A stretch of DNA of 6,308 nt, taken from assembly GCA_021804185.1 (NCBI GenBank), contig JAJZKL010000072.1, positions 1-6,308 of the forward strand, read 5' to 3'. The notes below the pieces were generated by a model. The model saw only the letters and a program-made list of their open reading frames with translations. It was not told where the DNA came from and ran no database searches. A program made the translations under genes and the position numbers. Shown here one piece after another: positions 1-5,324 of the stretch. This stretch comes from Thermoplasmata archaeon. GTDB taxonomy: Archaea > Thermoplasmatota > Thermoplasmata > Thermoplasmatales > Thermoplasmataceae. Numbering within the stretch: the first letter of the stretch is position 1; each line of letters begins with the position of its first letter.

Positions 1-146
1 GCGGAACTCCGATGTCAGATGGCCAATCGTTCGATCAATATGGAATTTCATACAGGCGAAGAAACTTCAATTTTATATATCTGGCTGGGATCGTTATAAT
101 CCTTGTTGCCGCATTTATTGCTATTTACGTTTTCGTTCTGAAATGA
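1..146 (+). CDS. Small single-span membrane protein (3' end; 5' end uncertain)
   Basis: A reading frame open from the window edge (codons in phase from base 3) ends at TGA 144-146. If translation begins at the ATG at 12-14 the product is a complete 44-residue protein; otherwise this is the C-terminus of a longer one cut by the window. The visible part has a polar stretch, three consecutive arginines (residues 15-17 counted from that Met), then one strongly hydrophobic segment of about 22 residues running almost to the final Lys44. The arginines before the span predict the N-terminus inside and a very short tail outside. I do not recognise the family. It does not show the features I would expect of archaeal Sec61-beta. 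A 141-base gap separates it from the antiporter gene, so co-transcription is unproven. Confidence 0.5.
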   Translation, partial: GTPMSDGQSFDQYGISYRRRNFNFIYLAGIVIILVAAFIAIYVFVLK

Positions 147-287
147 TATTTTATTGAATGATTGCAATTTTCCCCGTATCATTCCTTAAAAGACATTGTT
201 TTAGAAAGATTTCAAATGTTCTGCTGGTGTGTTCAGAAGAATAATCAATTCTGAAATAAATTAATATATGGTGTACATGGGACTAAG
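147..287. other. AT-rich intergenic region upstream of the antiporter gene
   Basis: This AT-rich gap holds several short T-runs (for example around 148-155 and 167-172) that could end transcription of the upstream small gene, and the probable antiporter promoter at its right end. No RNA gene or convincing hairpin was seen. Confidence 0.4.
258..268 (+). promoter_or_regulatory. TATA-box region of the antiporter gene
   Basis: The A/T-only stretch AAATTAATATA lies about 20-30 bases before the TTG start at 288, the spacing expected between an archaeal TATA box and its start site. There is no Shine-Dalgarno-like GGAGG or GGTGA before the start codon. Both facts suggest a leaderless transcript beginning at or next to the TTG. 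Confidence 0.4.
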
Positions 288-1454
288 TTGACTCTGATAC
301 TTTCAATTCTGTTACTGCTCATCTCTGCTCTTATTCTTGGTGAGCTGGTCGAGCGCTTCGGTATTCCCGCGGTAGTCGGAGAAATCATTGCTGGGGTGAT
401 TTTTGGCCCTTCCGTCCTCGACCTCATCAGATCAAATTCTGTTCTTTCAGGAATTTCTGAGATATCACTGTTTTTCATAATTCTCCTCATAGGAGTTGAT
501 CAGAGTACTGAAACACTGAAAAAGCATCTGAGGAAGGCAGTTGTACTCAGCCTGAGCAGTTTTATAGTTCCATCTGCCATTATGTCTTTTATTGCCTTCC
601 ATTTCTTTGGGCTATCAGCAACCGAGTCAATTCTCCTGTCAGTTGCAGTTGGAGTCCCTTCAATCTCCATAATTTCTGTATTGGTGAGGGGCTACAGCAT
701 AGAGAAAAACGAGCTTGGAAAGGTTATAATTGCTTCAGTGATTATAAGTGATACAATCGCTTTTACCGTCACATCAGCGTTCAGGGATGTGAATACCTTT
801 ATCTTTGGCATTGTCAGCATAGTGATATTCCTGGTTCTTCTGTTTTTGCTTGACCTTGTTCTCAGGTCTCATTCGGATGCAGTAAAGAATTTCTTTTCCA
901 GGATCAGGGCAAGGGATAGGGGAGAAAAGGTCATATTTGGCAGTATTATCGTTGGGGGTCTTATAATTTCAGCCATTTTTGAGGTAATAGGAATAACCTA
1001 TGTCCTGGGTGCCTTCTTTGCTGGGCTTCTGATTAATGAACTGGTCATTGGTGTTGAGTTGCAGGGTGTTCTCACAAGGACACTTAGTAGAATAGATGAC
1101 AGTTTCTTCATTCCAATATTCTTTGCCATTGCAGGTCTTGATTTTGTTATACCAAGCAAGCAGTATTTACTGCTGCTATTGGTGCTTCTTTCCGTTGTGG
1201 GACTTTTTGCAAGCCTTATAAATTATCTTACCTCTGGAATTCTTCTTGGGAAAGAGTACAGGAGATCAGTCATGGGGTTCCTCGGGGGAAGAGGTGCTGT
1301 AGGCATAGCCATAGCAACAGTGGTTCTTTCTGCTGGTCTCATAGGGAAGGAGATTTACTCAAACATAATTATCGCAACAATTGTGCTCTCACTGGTCATA
1401 CCGCCTCTCATAAACCTCAAATCAAAGGAAAAAGATCCTTCACTTGACAATTGA
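288..1454 (+). CDS. CPA2-family cation/proton antiporter (Kef/NapA type), membrane domain only
   Basis: The 388-residue polytopic protein should exchange Na+ or K+ for protons across the cytoplasmic membrane. It is hydrophobic throughout, with about 11-13 possible spans. CPA2 hallmarks are the first-span segment followed by GIPAVVGEIIAGVIFGPS (residues 25-42), the 'VGVPSISIISVL' crossover helix (121-132), the ion-site helix with Ser154-Asp155, the 'LGAFFAGLLIN' segment (240-250) and a late 'GGRGAVGIAIATV' helix (333-345) whose Arg335 probably corresponds to the conserved basic residue of the family. The chain stops soon after the last span, so the cytosolic TrkA-N/RCK domain of KefB/KefC is absent. 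TTG is the only plausible start: the in-frame stretch back to the stop at 252-254 contains no ATG or GTG. Ser replaces the first acidic/Asn residue of the usual DD/ND pair. The exact ion cannot be read from sequence. Confidence 0.88.
   Translation: MTLILSILLLLISALILGELVERFGIPAVVGEIIAGVIFGPSVLDLIRSNSVLSGISEISLFFIILLIGVDQSTETLKKHLRKAVVLSLSSFIVPSAIMSFIAFHFFGLSATESILLSVAVGVPSISIISVLVRGYSIEKNELGKVIIASVIISDTIAFTVTSAFRDVNTFIFGIVSIVIFLVLLFLLDLVLRSHSDAVKNFFSRIRARDRGEKVIFGSIIVGGLIISAIFEVIGITYVLGAFFAGLLINELVIGVELQGVLTRTLSRIDDSFFIPIFFAIAGLDFVIPSKQYLLLLLVLLSVVGLFASLINYLTSGILLGKEYRRSVMGFLGGRGAVGIAIATVVLSAGLIGKEIYSNIIIATIVLSLVIPPLINLKSKEKDPSLDN
1411..1437 (-). terminator. Possible U-rich terminator of the Lrp-family gene
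   Basis: Immediately after the minus-strand TGA, the RNA would read through several U-runs (UUUUU, UUU, UUU, UUU within about 27 nt) without a hairpin, the usual style of archaeal intrinsic termination. The tract lies inside the 3' end of the convergent antiporter gene, where it reads as A-rich codons, so it may be only coincidental. Confidence 0.3.
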
Positions 1455-1871
1455 GAACACGGTTACGGTCTCGGTTCTTTCAACGCCCTGAACTGTCCTG
1501 AGCCGGTCAAGTACAAAGTTGCCAACCTCCTCTACCGATTTTGCCCTGACCTTAATCAGCATATCCCACTCCCCTGCTATTATGTAAACCTCTTCTACTT
1601 CAGGAAACCCAGCTATTCTGGAGGCTATTTCCCGCTGGGATTTTCCAGATGCAGCATCAAAGGATATGTAGATGAATCCAACAGTCGGTCGCCCAATTGC
1701 TTCATAATCTGGCACTACTGTGAACTTTTTGATTATACCCTTTCTAATCATACCCTGAATTCTTTCATATACCGTGATTCTAGGAATATTCAGGGCATTT
1801 GAAATGTCAGATATCTTGTCCCGACCGTTTTCAGTAAGGTACTCAAAAATTAATCTGTCCTTATCATCCAT
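1440..1871 (-). CDS. Lrp/AsnC-family transcriptional regulator
   Basis: This is a 143-residue DNA-binding regulator of the feast/famine (Lrp/AsnC) family, close to the usual 140-160 residues. The N-terminal winged helix-turn-helix covers about residues 3-60: 'ENGRDKISDISNALNIPRITVYERIQGMIRKGIIKKF' has the typical shape, with the recognition helix around 'PRITVYERI'. A linker leads to the C-terminal RAM domain (about 65-140), with the typical phrases 'VEEVYIIAGEWDMLIKVRA' (effector-side loop and strand) and 'VQGVERTETVTVFSIVK' at the end. Such proteins form dimers and octamers and often sense amino acids. The ATG at 1871-1869 gives a full-length product, with a GGTGA three bases before it and a strong TATA box further back. 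Its stop lies inside the antiporter's last codons (15-base tail-to-tail overlap). Target and effector are unknown; the divergent asparagine synthetase-like gene is the first candidate target. Confidence 0.93.
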   Translation of the reverse strand: MDDKDRLIFEYLTENGRDKISDISNALNIPRITVYERIQGMIRKGIIKKFTVVPDYEAIGRPTVGFIYISFDAASGKSQREIASRIAGFPEVEEVYIIAGEWDMLIKVRAKSVEEVGNFVLDRLRTVQGVERTETVTVFSIVK

Positions 1872-1893
1872 ATTTCACCCAATGTGTTTTAAC

Positions 1894-1901
1894 TATATAA
1901 A
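1894..1901 (-). promoter_or_regulatory. TATA box of the Lrp-family gene
   Basis: Read on the minus strand this is TTTATATA, a perfect match to the common archaeal TATA element. Its centre lies about 26 bases before the A of the ATG at 1871, which predicts transcription starting at or within a few bases of the start codon. The GGTGA close to the ATG would then be largely outside the message. Confidence 0.65.
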
Positions 1902-1909
1902 GTAGACAT

Positions 1910-1963
1910 AACGTTCATATTTCCCTTATAATAAACTCTAATATGACCAGAATGTTCATTTTT
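1910..1963. promoter_or_regulatory. Direct-repeat pair, candidate operator between Lrp and AS-AR genes
   Basis: AACGTTCATATTT (1910-1922) and AATGTTCATTTTT (1951-1963) match at 11 of 13 positions and start 41 bases apart, close to four helical turns. One copy lies just outside the Lrp gene's TATA box and the other about 12 bases outside the AS-AR gene's TATA box. The second copy also pairs imperfectly with ATGACC at 1943-1948 as an inverted repeat around a five-base centre. The positions would suit an upstream activating site for either gene or an autoregulatory site. Binding by the Lrp-like protein is inference. Confidence 0.35.
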
Positions 1964-1974
1964 TTATGACAATA

Positions 1975-1982
1975 GTTATATC
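1975..1982 (+). promoter_or_regulatory. TATA box of the AS-AR gene
   Basis: GTTATATC is centred about 25-26 bases before the ATG at 2004. No Shine-Dalgarno sequence is present in the pyrimidine-rich stretch before that ATG (CATTTTCTGCCT), which points to a leaderless message and supports 2004 as the start. Confidence 0.55.
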
Positions 1983-2003
1983 GGTGCCTTTCATTTTCTG
2001 CCT

Positions 2004-2936
2004 ATGGAAGCAACACTTGAGGGTTCTCTAAGGGATCATCACAGAAAGAAGGAGCTGGAAGTCGCATTGAAGCTGAATGGTTCAATAAGGTCAAGGATGG
2101 CATATTTTCTTCAGGAAAGGGGTTTCATAGAAATACCTCCGGTGATCTATTCTACCGCAACAGATCCGCTGAACCATCCTGTGTATGATCCATCATTTGA
2201 TTATGAAGGCACAAGATATTCGCTTACAAAGAGTATGATATTCCACAAGCAGATACTGGTGCAGCATTTCCCAAAGATATACTCATTCTCCCCAAATGTC
2301 AGGCTTGAGATGCCGGAAAAAGCAAAAACTGGAAGGCATCTTCTGGAATTCACACAGCTGGATCTGGAAATGCTTGATGCCACAAGGGAGGATGCCATCA
2401 GCCTCGGGGAAGATCTGTTGTGTGATATAATCAGACATGTGAATGAAAAACACTCTAAGGAACTGAAATCCATAGGCAGGATAATTTCAGTTCCAACAAA
2501 ACCATTCAGTAAAGTAAGGTATCTGGATGCAATGGAAAAGTATGGAGAGGATTTTGAGTCAATACTATCTAAGGAGGCAAAGGAACCATTCTGGATAATA
2601 GATATTCCTCTTCAGGCGAGGGAGTTCTATGACAGGGAAAGTGACACTGAAAAAGGGATTCTTAACGACATGGATCTTATCTACCCGGAGGGATACTGCG
2701 AAGCACTTTCAGGAGGGGAAAGAGAGTACAAAATTGACAGAATTCTCGAAAGGGTAAAGGCAAAGAGCCAGTCTCCTGAGCAGTTCGAATGGTTTATTGA
2801 AGAAGCCAGAGGAGGTCTGAGACTTTCCTCCGGATTCGGCATAGGGATAGAAAGGCTCCTGAGATACATATGCGGATACAAAAGGATAGAGGACACTCAT
2901 CCTTTTCCAAAGGTTCCCGGGAAGAAATCAGTATGA
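2004..2936 (+). CDS. AsnRS-related asparagine synthetase (archaeal AS-AR, class II synthetase fold)
   Basis: The 310-residue protein is a stand-alone class II aminoacyl-tRNA synthetase core of the AspRS/AsnRS subgroup without the N-terminal anticodon-binding OB domain: the core begins within the first 20-25 residues. Motif 1 is around 'ERGFIEIPPVIY' (38-49). Motif 2 includes 'FSPNVRLE' (95-102; Arg100 and Glu102) and continues through 'TGRHLLEFTQLDLEM' (109-123). Motif 3 is 'SGFGIGIERLLRYICG' (276-291; Arg284), followed by the family's 'THPFPKVPG'. The Pyrococcus abyssi relative of this size makes asparagine from aspartate and ammonia with ATP going to AMP, rather than charging tRNA, so I infer the same activity in the cytoplasm here. 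An alternative is another aminoacyl-adenylate role or a tRNA ligase relic. It is divergent from an Lrp/AsnC regulator and ends one base from the convergent NMD3 gene. Confidence 0.85.
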   Translation: MEATLEGSLRDHHRKKELEVALKLNGSIRSRMAYFLQERGFIEIPPVIYSTATDPLNHPVYDPSFDYEGTRYSLTKSMIFHKQILVQHFPKIYSFSPNVRLEMPEKAKTGRHLLEFTQLDLEMLDATREDAISLGEDLLCDIIRHVNEKHSKELKSIGRIISVPTKPFSKVRYLDAMEKYGEDFESILSKEAKEPFWIIDIPLQAREFYDRESDTEKGILNDMDLIYPEGYCEALSGGEREYKIDRILERVKAKSQSPEQFEWFIEEARGGLRLSSGFGIGIERLLRYICGYKRIEDTHPFPKVPGKKSV

Positions 2937-2937
2937 T

Positions 2938-3954
2938 CTATGGCGGAATCAATATTTCTCCTTCTATTTCAAAACCCTTTATTTCATCTCCAGAAAATTG
3001 ACCCTGCACCGTAATCTCTCTGAAGGAATCCGGGTCCATCAACTGGGTCTCACCGTCTCTTCTTGATAAAATGATGTAATTTTTTATGGGTAAAACTTCC
3101 CCAGTATATTCAAATGGATTGGAGTTGAATTCATTCTGTTTAATGTGTACCGTCCTTCTTGAGCTTAAATCCATGAGAGTTATGTCAGAACTGGATGAGG
3201 CGATTAGAAGGAATTTCTCCCCTCTCTTCATGATTATAGCGCCCTCTGGAAGGTCTAAAATACGAAGGAGAAATGTGTATCTGTACAGATCATAACCCTC
3301 TGTACGACCAGCCAGTTTTTTGTTCTGAACCATATTGCTGAAATATCTGTCATGGATAAATTTAGCAATCTTTTCTCCATCTGATTTGCTTCCCAGATAT
3401 AAATCGAACCCCTCTTTCAGTCTCTGCTGCCTTGAAATAAAAGGGTTTTTTCCTTTAAGTTTCTCTGTCTCAAGGAATTCATTGACATCTCTCACAGCAT
3501 GATCTATAGCGTCCGAATATTTCCTGCTGAATGACCTGATCTGGATGATCGATTCGTAATATGATCCTGTGAGCCTGTTGCACGAAGGGCAGCTATTTTT
3601 CAGGACTGAAATCTTTGCCTCCAGCTGTATGGGAGAAGACCTGAATTCAGCTCCATCAGATAATGTGACTATGAATTTTACAGACTGCCCCTCAACATCA
3701 AGATCTATTGAGTCCCTGTCTATCTCAGGATGGAAGTGGTCATCACTCACACTGCATAGATTCAGTAGACGGGAACTAAGAGGGAGTTCATCCCTATTCT
3801 GATACCACCTGTTGCCTATCTTCAGTGAACCGCACTTGGGGCACAGTGTAATGGAGAGCACTCCGGCTGCCGCAACTTTTGTCCTTGAAATTATACAGTT
3901 TTCTCCAAGGCCCTGGGAAACTGCTTCCTCATTGTCGCACAGGATGCATTTCAT
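2938..3954 (-). CDS. NMD3 homologue, ribosome-associated zinc protein
   Basis: This 338-residue protein resembles the archaeal NMD3 family. In eukaryotes NMD3 binds the large ribosomal subunit and adapts it for nuclear export; archaea have no nucleus, so the archaeal version presumably acts in subunit maturation, monitoring or recycling. The N-terminal zinc-ribbon region has CxxC pairs at Cys3/Cys6 and Cys38/Cys41 (CPKCG), and a second CxxC at Cys122/Cys125 ('NSCPSCNRLTGSYYE') typical of the family. The phrase 'GFDLYLGSKSDGEKIAKFIHDRY' (182-204) matches the family's central domain, and the C-terminal third is predicted beta-rich. It lacks the long C-terminal shuttling region of eukaryotic NMD3. 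It begins two bases after the stop of the acyl-CoA dehydrogenase gene, so it is probably co-transcribed and perhaps translationally coupled; no strong Shine-Dalgarno is visible. Confidence 0.82.
   Translation of the reverse strand: MKCILCDNEEAVSQGLGENCIISRTKVAAAGVLSITLCPKCGSLKIGNRWYQNRDELPLSSRLLNLCSVSDDHFHPEIDRDSIDLDVEGQSVKFIVTLSDGAEFRSSPIQLEAKISVLKNSCPSCNRLTGSYYESIIQIRSFSRKYSDAIDHAVRDVNEFLETEKLKGKNPFISRQQRLKEGFDLYLGSKSDGEKIAKFIHDRYFSNMVQNKKLAGRTEGYDLYRYTFLLRILDLPEGAIIMKRGEKFLLIASSSSDITLMDLSSRRTVHIKQNEFNSNPFEYTGEVLPIKNYIILSRRDGETQLMDPDSFREITVQGQFSGDEIKGFEIEGEILIPP
2951..2985 (+). terminator. Possible pyrimidine-rich terminator of the AS-AR gene
   Basis: Starting 15 bases after the AS-AR stop, the plus strand is rich in T/C runs (TTTCTCCTTCTATTTC, then CCCTTTATTTC). 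As the two convergent stops are one base apart, any termination signal must lie inside the opposite gene, and this is the best candidate on this side. No hairpin is seen. Confidence 0.25.
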
Positions 3955-3956
3955 TC

Positions 3957-5108
3957 TTACAGTCTCACTTTTCCTTCTTTGTACTGCTTTACAATGCCAA
4001 GAGCCACAAGCCTCTTCCTTATCTCTGTAGTTCCGGCACCAATCTGGCCCAGTATAGCATCCCTCATAAGGCGTTCAGGTTCATTATCTTTTATATAGCC
4101 ATACCCACCGAATATCTGAATTGCCTCTCTGGCAATATACTCAGCAGATTCAGTGGAATGCAGTATTGCAGAAGCAGCACTTACTGAATCCAGTGGATCT
4201 TTCTTCAGTAGTTGGAGAGAGTCCTCAGCCAGCAGCCTGCTCGTCCTAAGCCTTGTATACATGTATGCAAGTTTTTCTTGAATTAACTGGAACTCGTAAA
4301 GATGTTTCCCAGACTGCTTTCGCTCTGTGGAGTATTTCAGTGCCAGTTCAAGTGCCCTTCGTGCCACTCCGATGAAGATGAAACTTAGAATCACCCTTTC
4401 GGAGTTCAGGCCAGAAAGAATAATACGTTTCCCATCTCCCCTCTTTCCTATCAACCTTTCTTGTGGAATCTGAACCGAGTCGAAGTAAATCTCTCCTGTG
4501 GGAGACCCCCTCATTCCCATCTTGTCAAACTTCTTTCCTCTGCTGAAGCCTCTGTCTTCGGAGAGGACACAGTACGCATTGTAACTTTCGCCAAATCTGG
4601 AGTATACCAGAAAGAGGTCGGCCACAGGCGCATTTGTTATGAATGTCTTGGATCCGGTTATGCTGAAACCGTCCCTATTCTCTGTACTGGTTGTCTTCAT
4701 ATTGAGCGCATCCGAACCCGATTCTGGCTCTGTGAGAGCAAGGGAGCCTATGAATTCGCCAGAAGCAAGTTTCGGAACATATTTCTCTCTTACATACTCT
4801 GATCCATTCCTGTAAAGATTGTCAAGACAGAGGTTGCTGTGGGCACCATATGAAAGGGCCAGAGATGCACTGTAATAGCCAATCTCCTCTTCAATCATGG
4901 CCTGAGCTTCATAACCGAGGGATGATCCTCCATATTCCTCTGGGATTGTTACTCCCAGAAAGCCCATCTTTCCCATTTTTTTGAATACTTCTACTGGGAA
5001 ATAATCCTGGCTGTCCATCTTTGAGGATATGGGTTCAACCTCTCTTTTCATGAATTCCCTTACCGTATCCCTGAGAATACTGTTTTCTTCCTCTGTGTGA
5101 TCAGTCAT
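3957..5108 (-). CDS. Acyl-CoA dehydrogenase, isovaleryl-CoA dehydrogenase-like
   Basis: This 383-residue FAD flavoenzyme is the family's usual length. It should oxidise an acyl-CoA to the 2-enoyl-CoA and pass electrons to an electron-transfer flavoprotein. The N-terminal helical domain carries 'SYGAHSNLCLDNLYRNG' (86-102), close to isovaleryl-CoA dehydrogenases. The mid beta domain has the FAD/substrate signature 'LALTEPESGSD' (123-133) and 'SKTFITNAPVAD' (153-164). The C-terminal domain has 'QIFGGYGYIKDNEPERLMRDA' near 331-351. The position of the catalytic Glu of medium-chain enzymes (YEGT) reads GAGT (Ala358), while Glu237 in 'GLNSERVI' sits where isovaleryl-CoA dehydrogenases carry their base, favouring a branched-chain substrate such as isovaleryl-CoA in leucine breakdown. 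No Shine-Dalgarno precedes the ATG; a weak TATA-like element lies 28 bases upstream. It is first in a likely two-gene unit with NMD3. Confidence 0.93.
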   Translation of the reverse strand: MTDHTEEENSILRDTVREFMKREVEPISSKMDSQDYFPVEVFKKMGKMGFLGVTIPEEYGGSSLGYEAQAMIEEEIGYYSASLALSYGAHSNLCLDNLYRNGSEYVREKYVPKLASGEFIGSLALTEPESGSDALNMKTTSTENRDGFSITGSKTFITNAPVADLFLVYSRFGESYNAYCVLSEDRGFSRGKKFDKMGMRGSPTGEIYFDSVQIPQERLIGKRGDGKRIILSGLNSERVILSFIFIGVARRALELALKYSTERKQSGKHLYEFQLIQEKLAYMYTRLRTSRLLAEDSLQLLKKDPLDSVSAASAILHSTESAEYIAREAIQIFGGYGYIKDNEPERLMRDAILGQIGAGTTEIRKRLVALGIVKQYKEGKVRL

Positions 5109-5132
5109 AACTGTCTAATATGGAAAATAACC

Positions 5133-5140
5133 CAATAAAC
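5133..5140 (-). promoter_or_regulatory. Candidate TATA box of the acyl-CoA dehydrogenase gene
   Basis: On the minus strand this reads GTTTATTG, centred about 28 bases before the ATG at 5108, consistent with a leaderless message. A second, better-looking element, GTTTATAAG at about 5160-5168, would instead give a leader of some 30 bases. The sequence alone does not decide between them. Confidence 0.35.
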
Positions 5141-5199
5141 TTAATGAAGGCAGTTCTATCTTATAAACGGATTGCCTTTATAGAGACCATTAAGGTTAA

Positions 5200-5207
5200 A
5201 TTTATAT
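5200..5207 (+). promoter_or_regulatory. TATA box of the rpoE1 operon
   Basis: ATTTATATC with a purine/A-rich stretch before it (GGTTAA) matches an archaeal TATA/BRE element. Counting about 25-27 bases forward puts the start of transcription near 5229-5232, leaving an untranslated leader of roughly 95 bases before the rpoE1 ATG. The other promoters in this window sit directly on their start codons. Confidence 0.5.
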
Positions 5208-5234
5208 CGCTTTTAATGATAACTCTTCCCAGTA

Positions 5235-5314
5235 TTGAACCAGCGTAAGCGCCGCGAGGTATTTCCGGTTCAAATGTTCCTTAGGATTTTCATGCATAGC
5301 GCATGGGATTAAGG
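5235..5314 (+). promoter_or_regulatory. Two-hairpin structured leader upstream of rpoE1
   Basis: Hairpin 1 (5235-5273) has a perfect seven-base-pair outer stem, TTGAACC (5235-5241) with GGTTCAA (5267-5273). Inside it GCC/GGT (5251-5253 with 5258-5260, one G-U pair) can close on a GCGA tetraloop, with AAG/TTT as a further short helix below. Hairpin 2 (5279-5314) pairs CCTTA (5279-5283) with TAAGG (5310-5314), adds a G-U pair, has a three-base bulge, then TTTCATGC (5288-5295) with GCATGGGA (5301-5308), closed by a five-base loop. It ends two bases before the rpoE1 Shine-Dalgarno. The pairing was found by eye; regulatory function or a separate small RNA is inference. It does not fold as a tRNA. 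Confidence 0.4.
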
Positions 5315-5316
5315 TT

Positions 5317-5321
5317 GGTGA
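5317..5321 (+). promoter_or_regulatory. Ribosome binding site of rpoE1
   Basis: GGTGA matches the archaeal anti-Shine-Dalgarno end and lies three bases before the ATG at 5325. The spacing is short. It lies just downstream of hairpin 2, so leader folding could influence ribosome access. Confidence 0.5.
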
Positions 5322-5324
5322 AAA

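Noticed and set aside
268..291. Seven-codon mini-frame (M-V-Y-M-G-L-S) whose TGA overlaps the antiporter TTG start
   Set aside because: Its ATG lies within the likely TATA region, so it would not be in the message if transcription is leaderless, and it has no ribosome site. It looks coincidental.
1959..1965. Run of seven T as a transcription terminator on the plus strand
   Set aside because: It lies between two divergent promoters with no plus-strand gene ending nearby; it is more likely part of an operator or promoter background.
2004..2936. Genuine asparaginyl- or aspartyl-tRNA synthetase
   Set aside because: The roughly 100-residue N-terminal anticodon-binding domain is missing and the gene has its own promoter and natural start, so it is not a truncation. 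The length matches archaeal AS-AR.
4461..4802. 113-codon open frame opposite the acyl-CoA dehydrogenase gene
   Set aside because: It lies wholly antisense to a well-supported conserved gene, shows no recognisable domain and has no promoter or ribosome site. The same applies to other shorter antisense frames in AS-AR, NMD3 and rpoE1.
5230..5316. tRNA-like element suggested by GGTTCAAAT, which resembles a T-arm
   Set aside because: The five bases on each side of the would-be T-loop do not pair, there is no seven-pair acceptor stem and no anticodon arm at the right spacing on either strand. The GGTTCAA instead pairs with TTGAACC upstream.
5213..5324. C/D-box guide RNA, from an AATGATAA sequence resembling box C
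   Set aside because: No CTGA box D or D' is found at suitable distance in this intergenic region.
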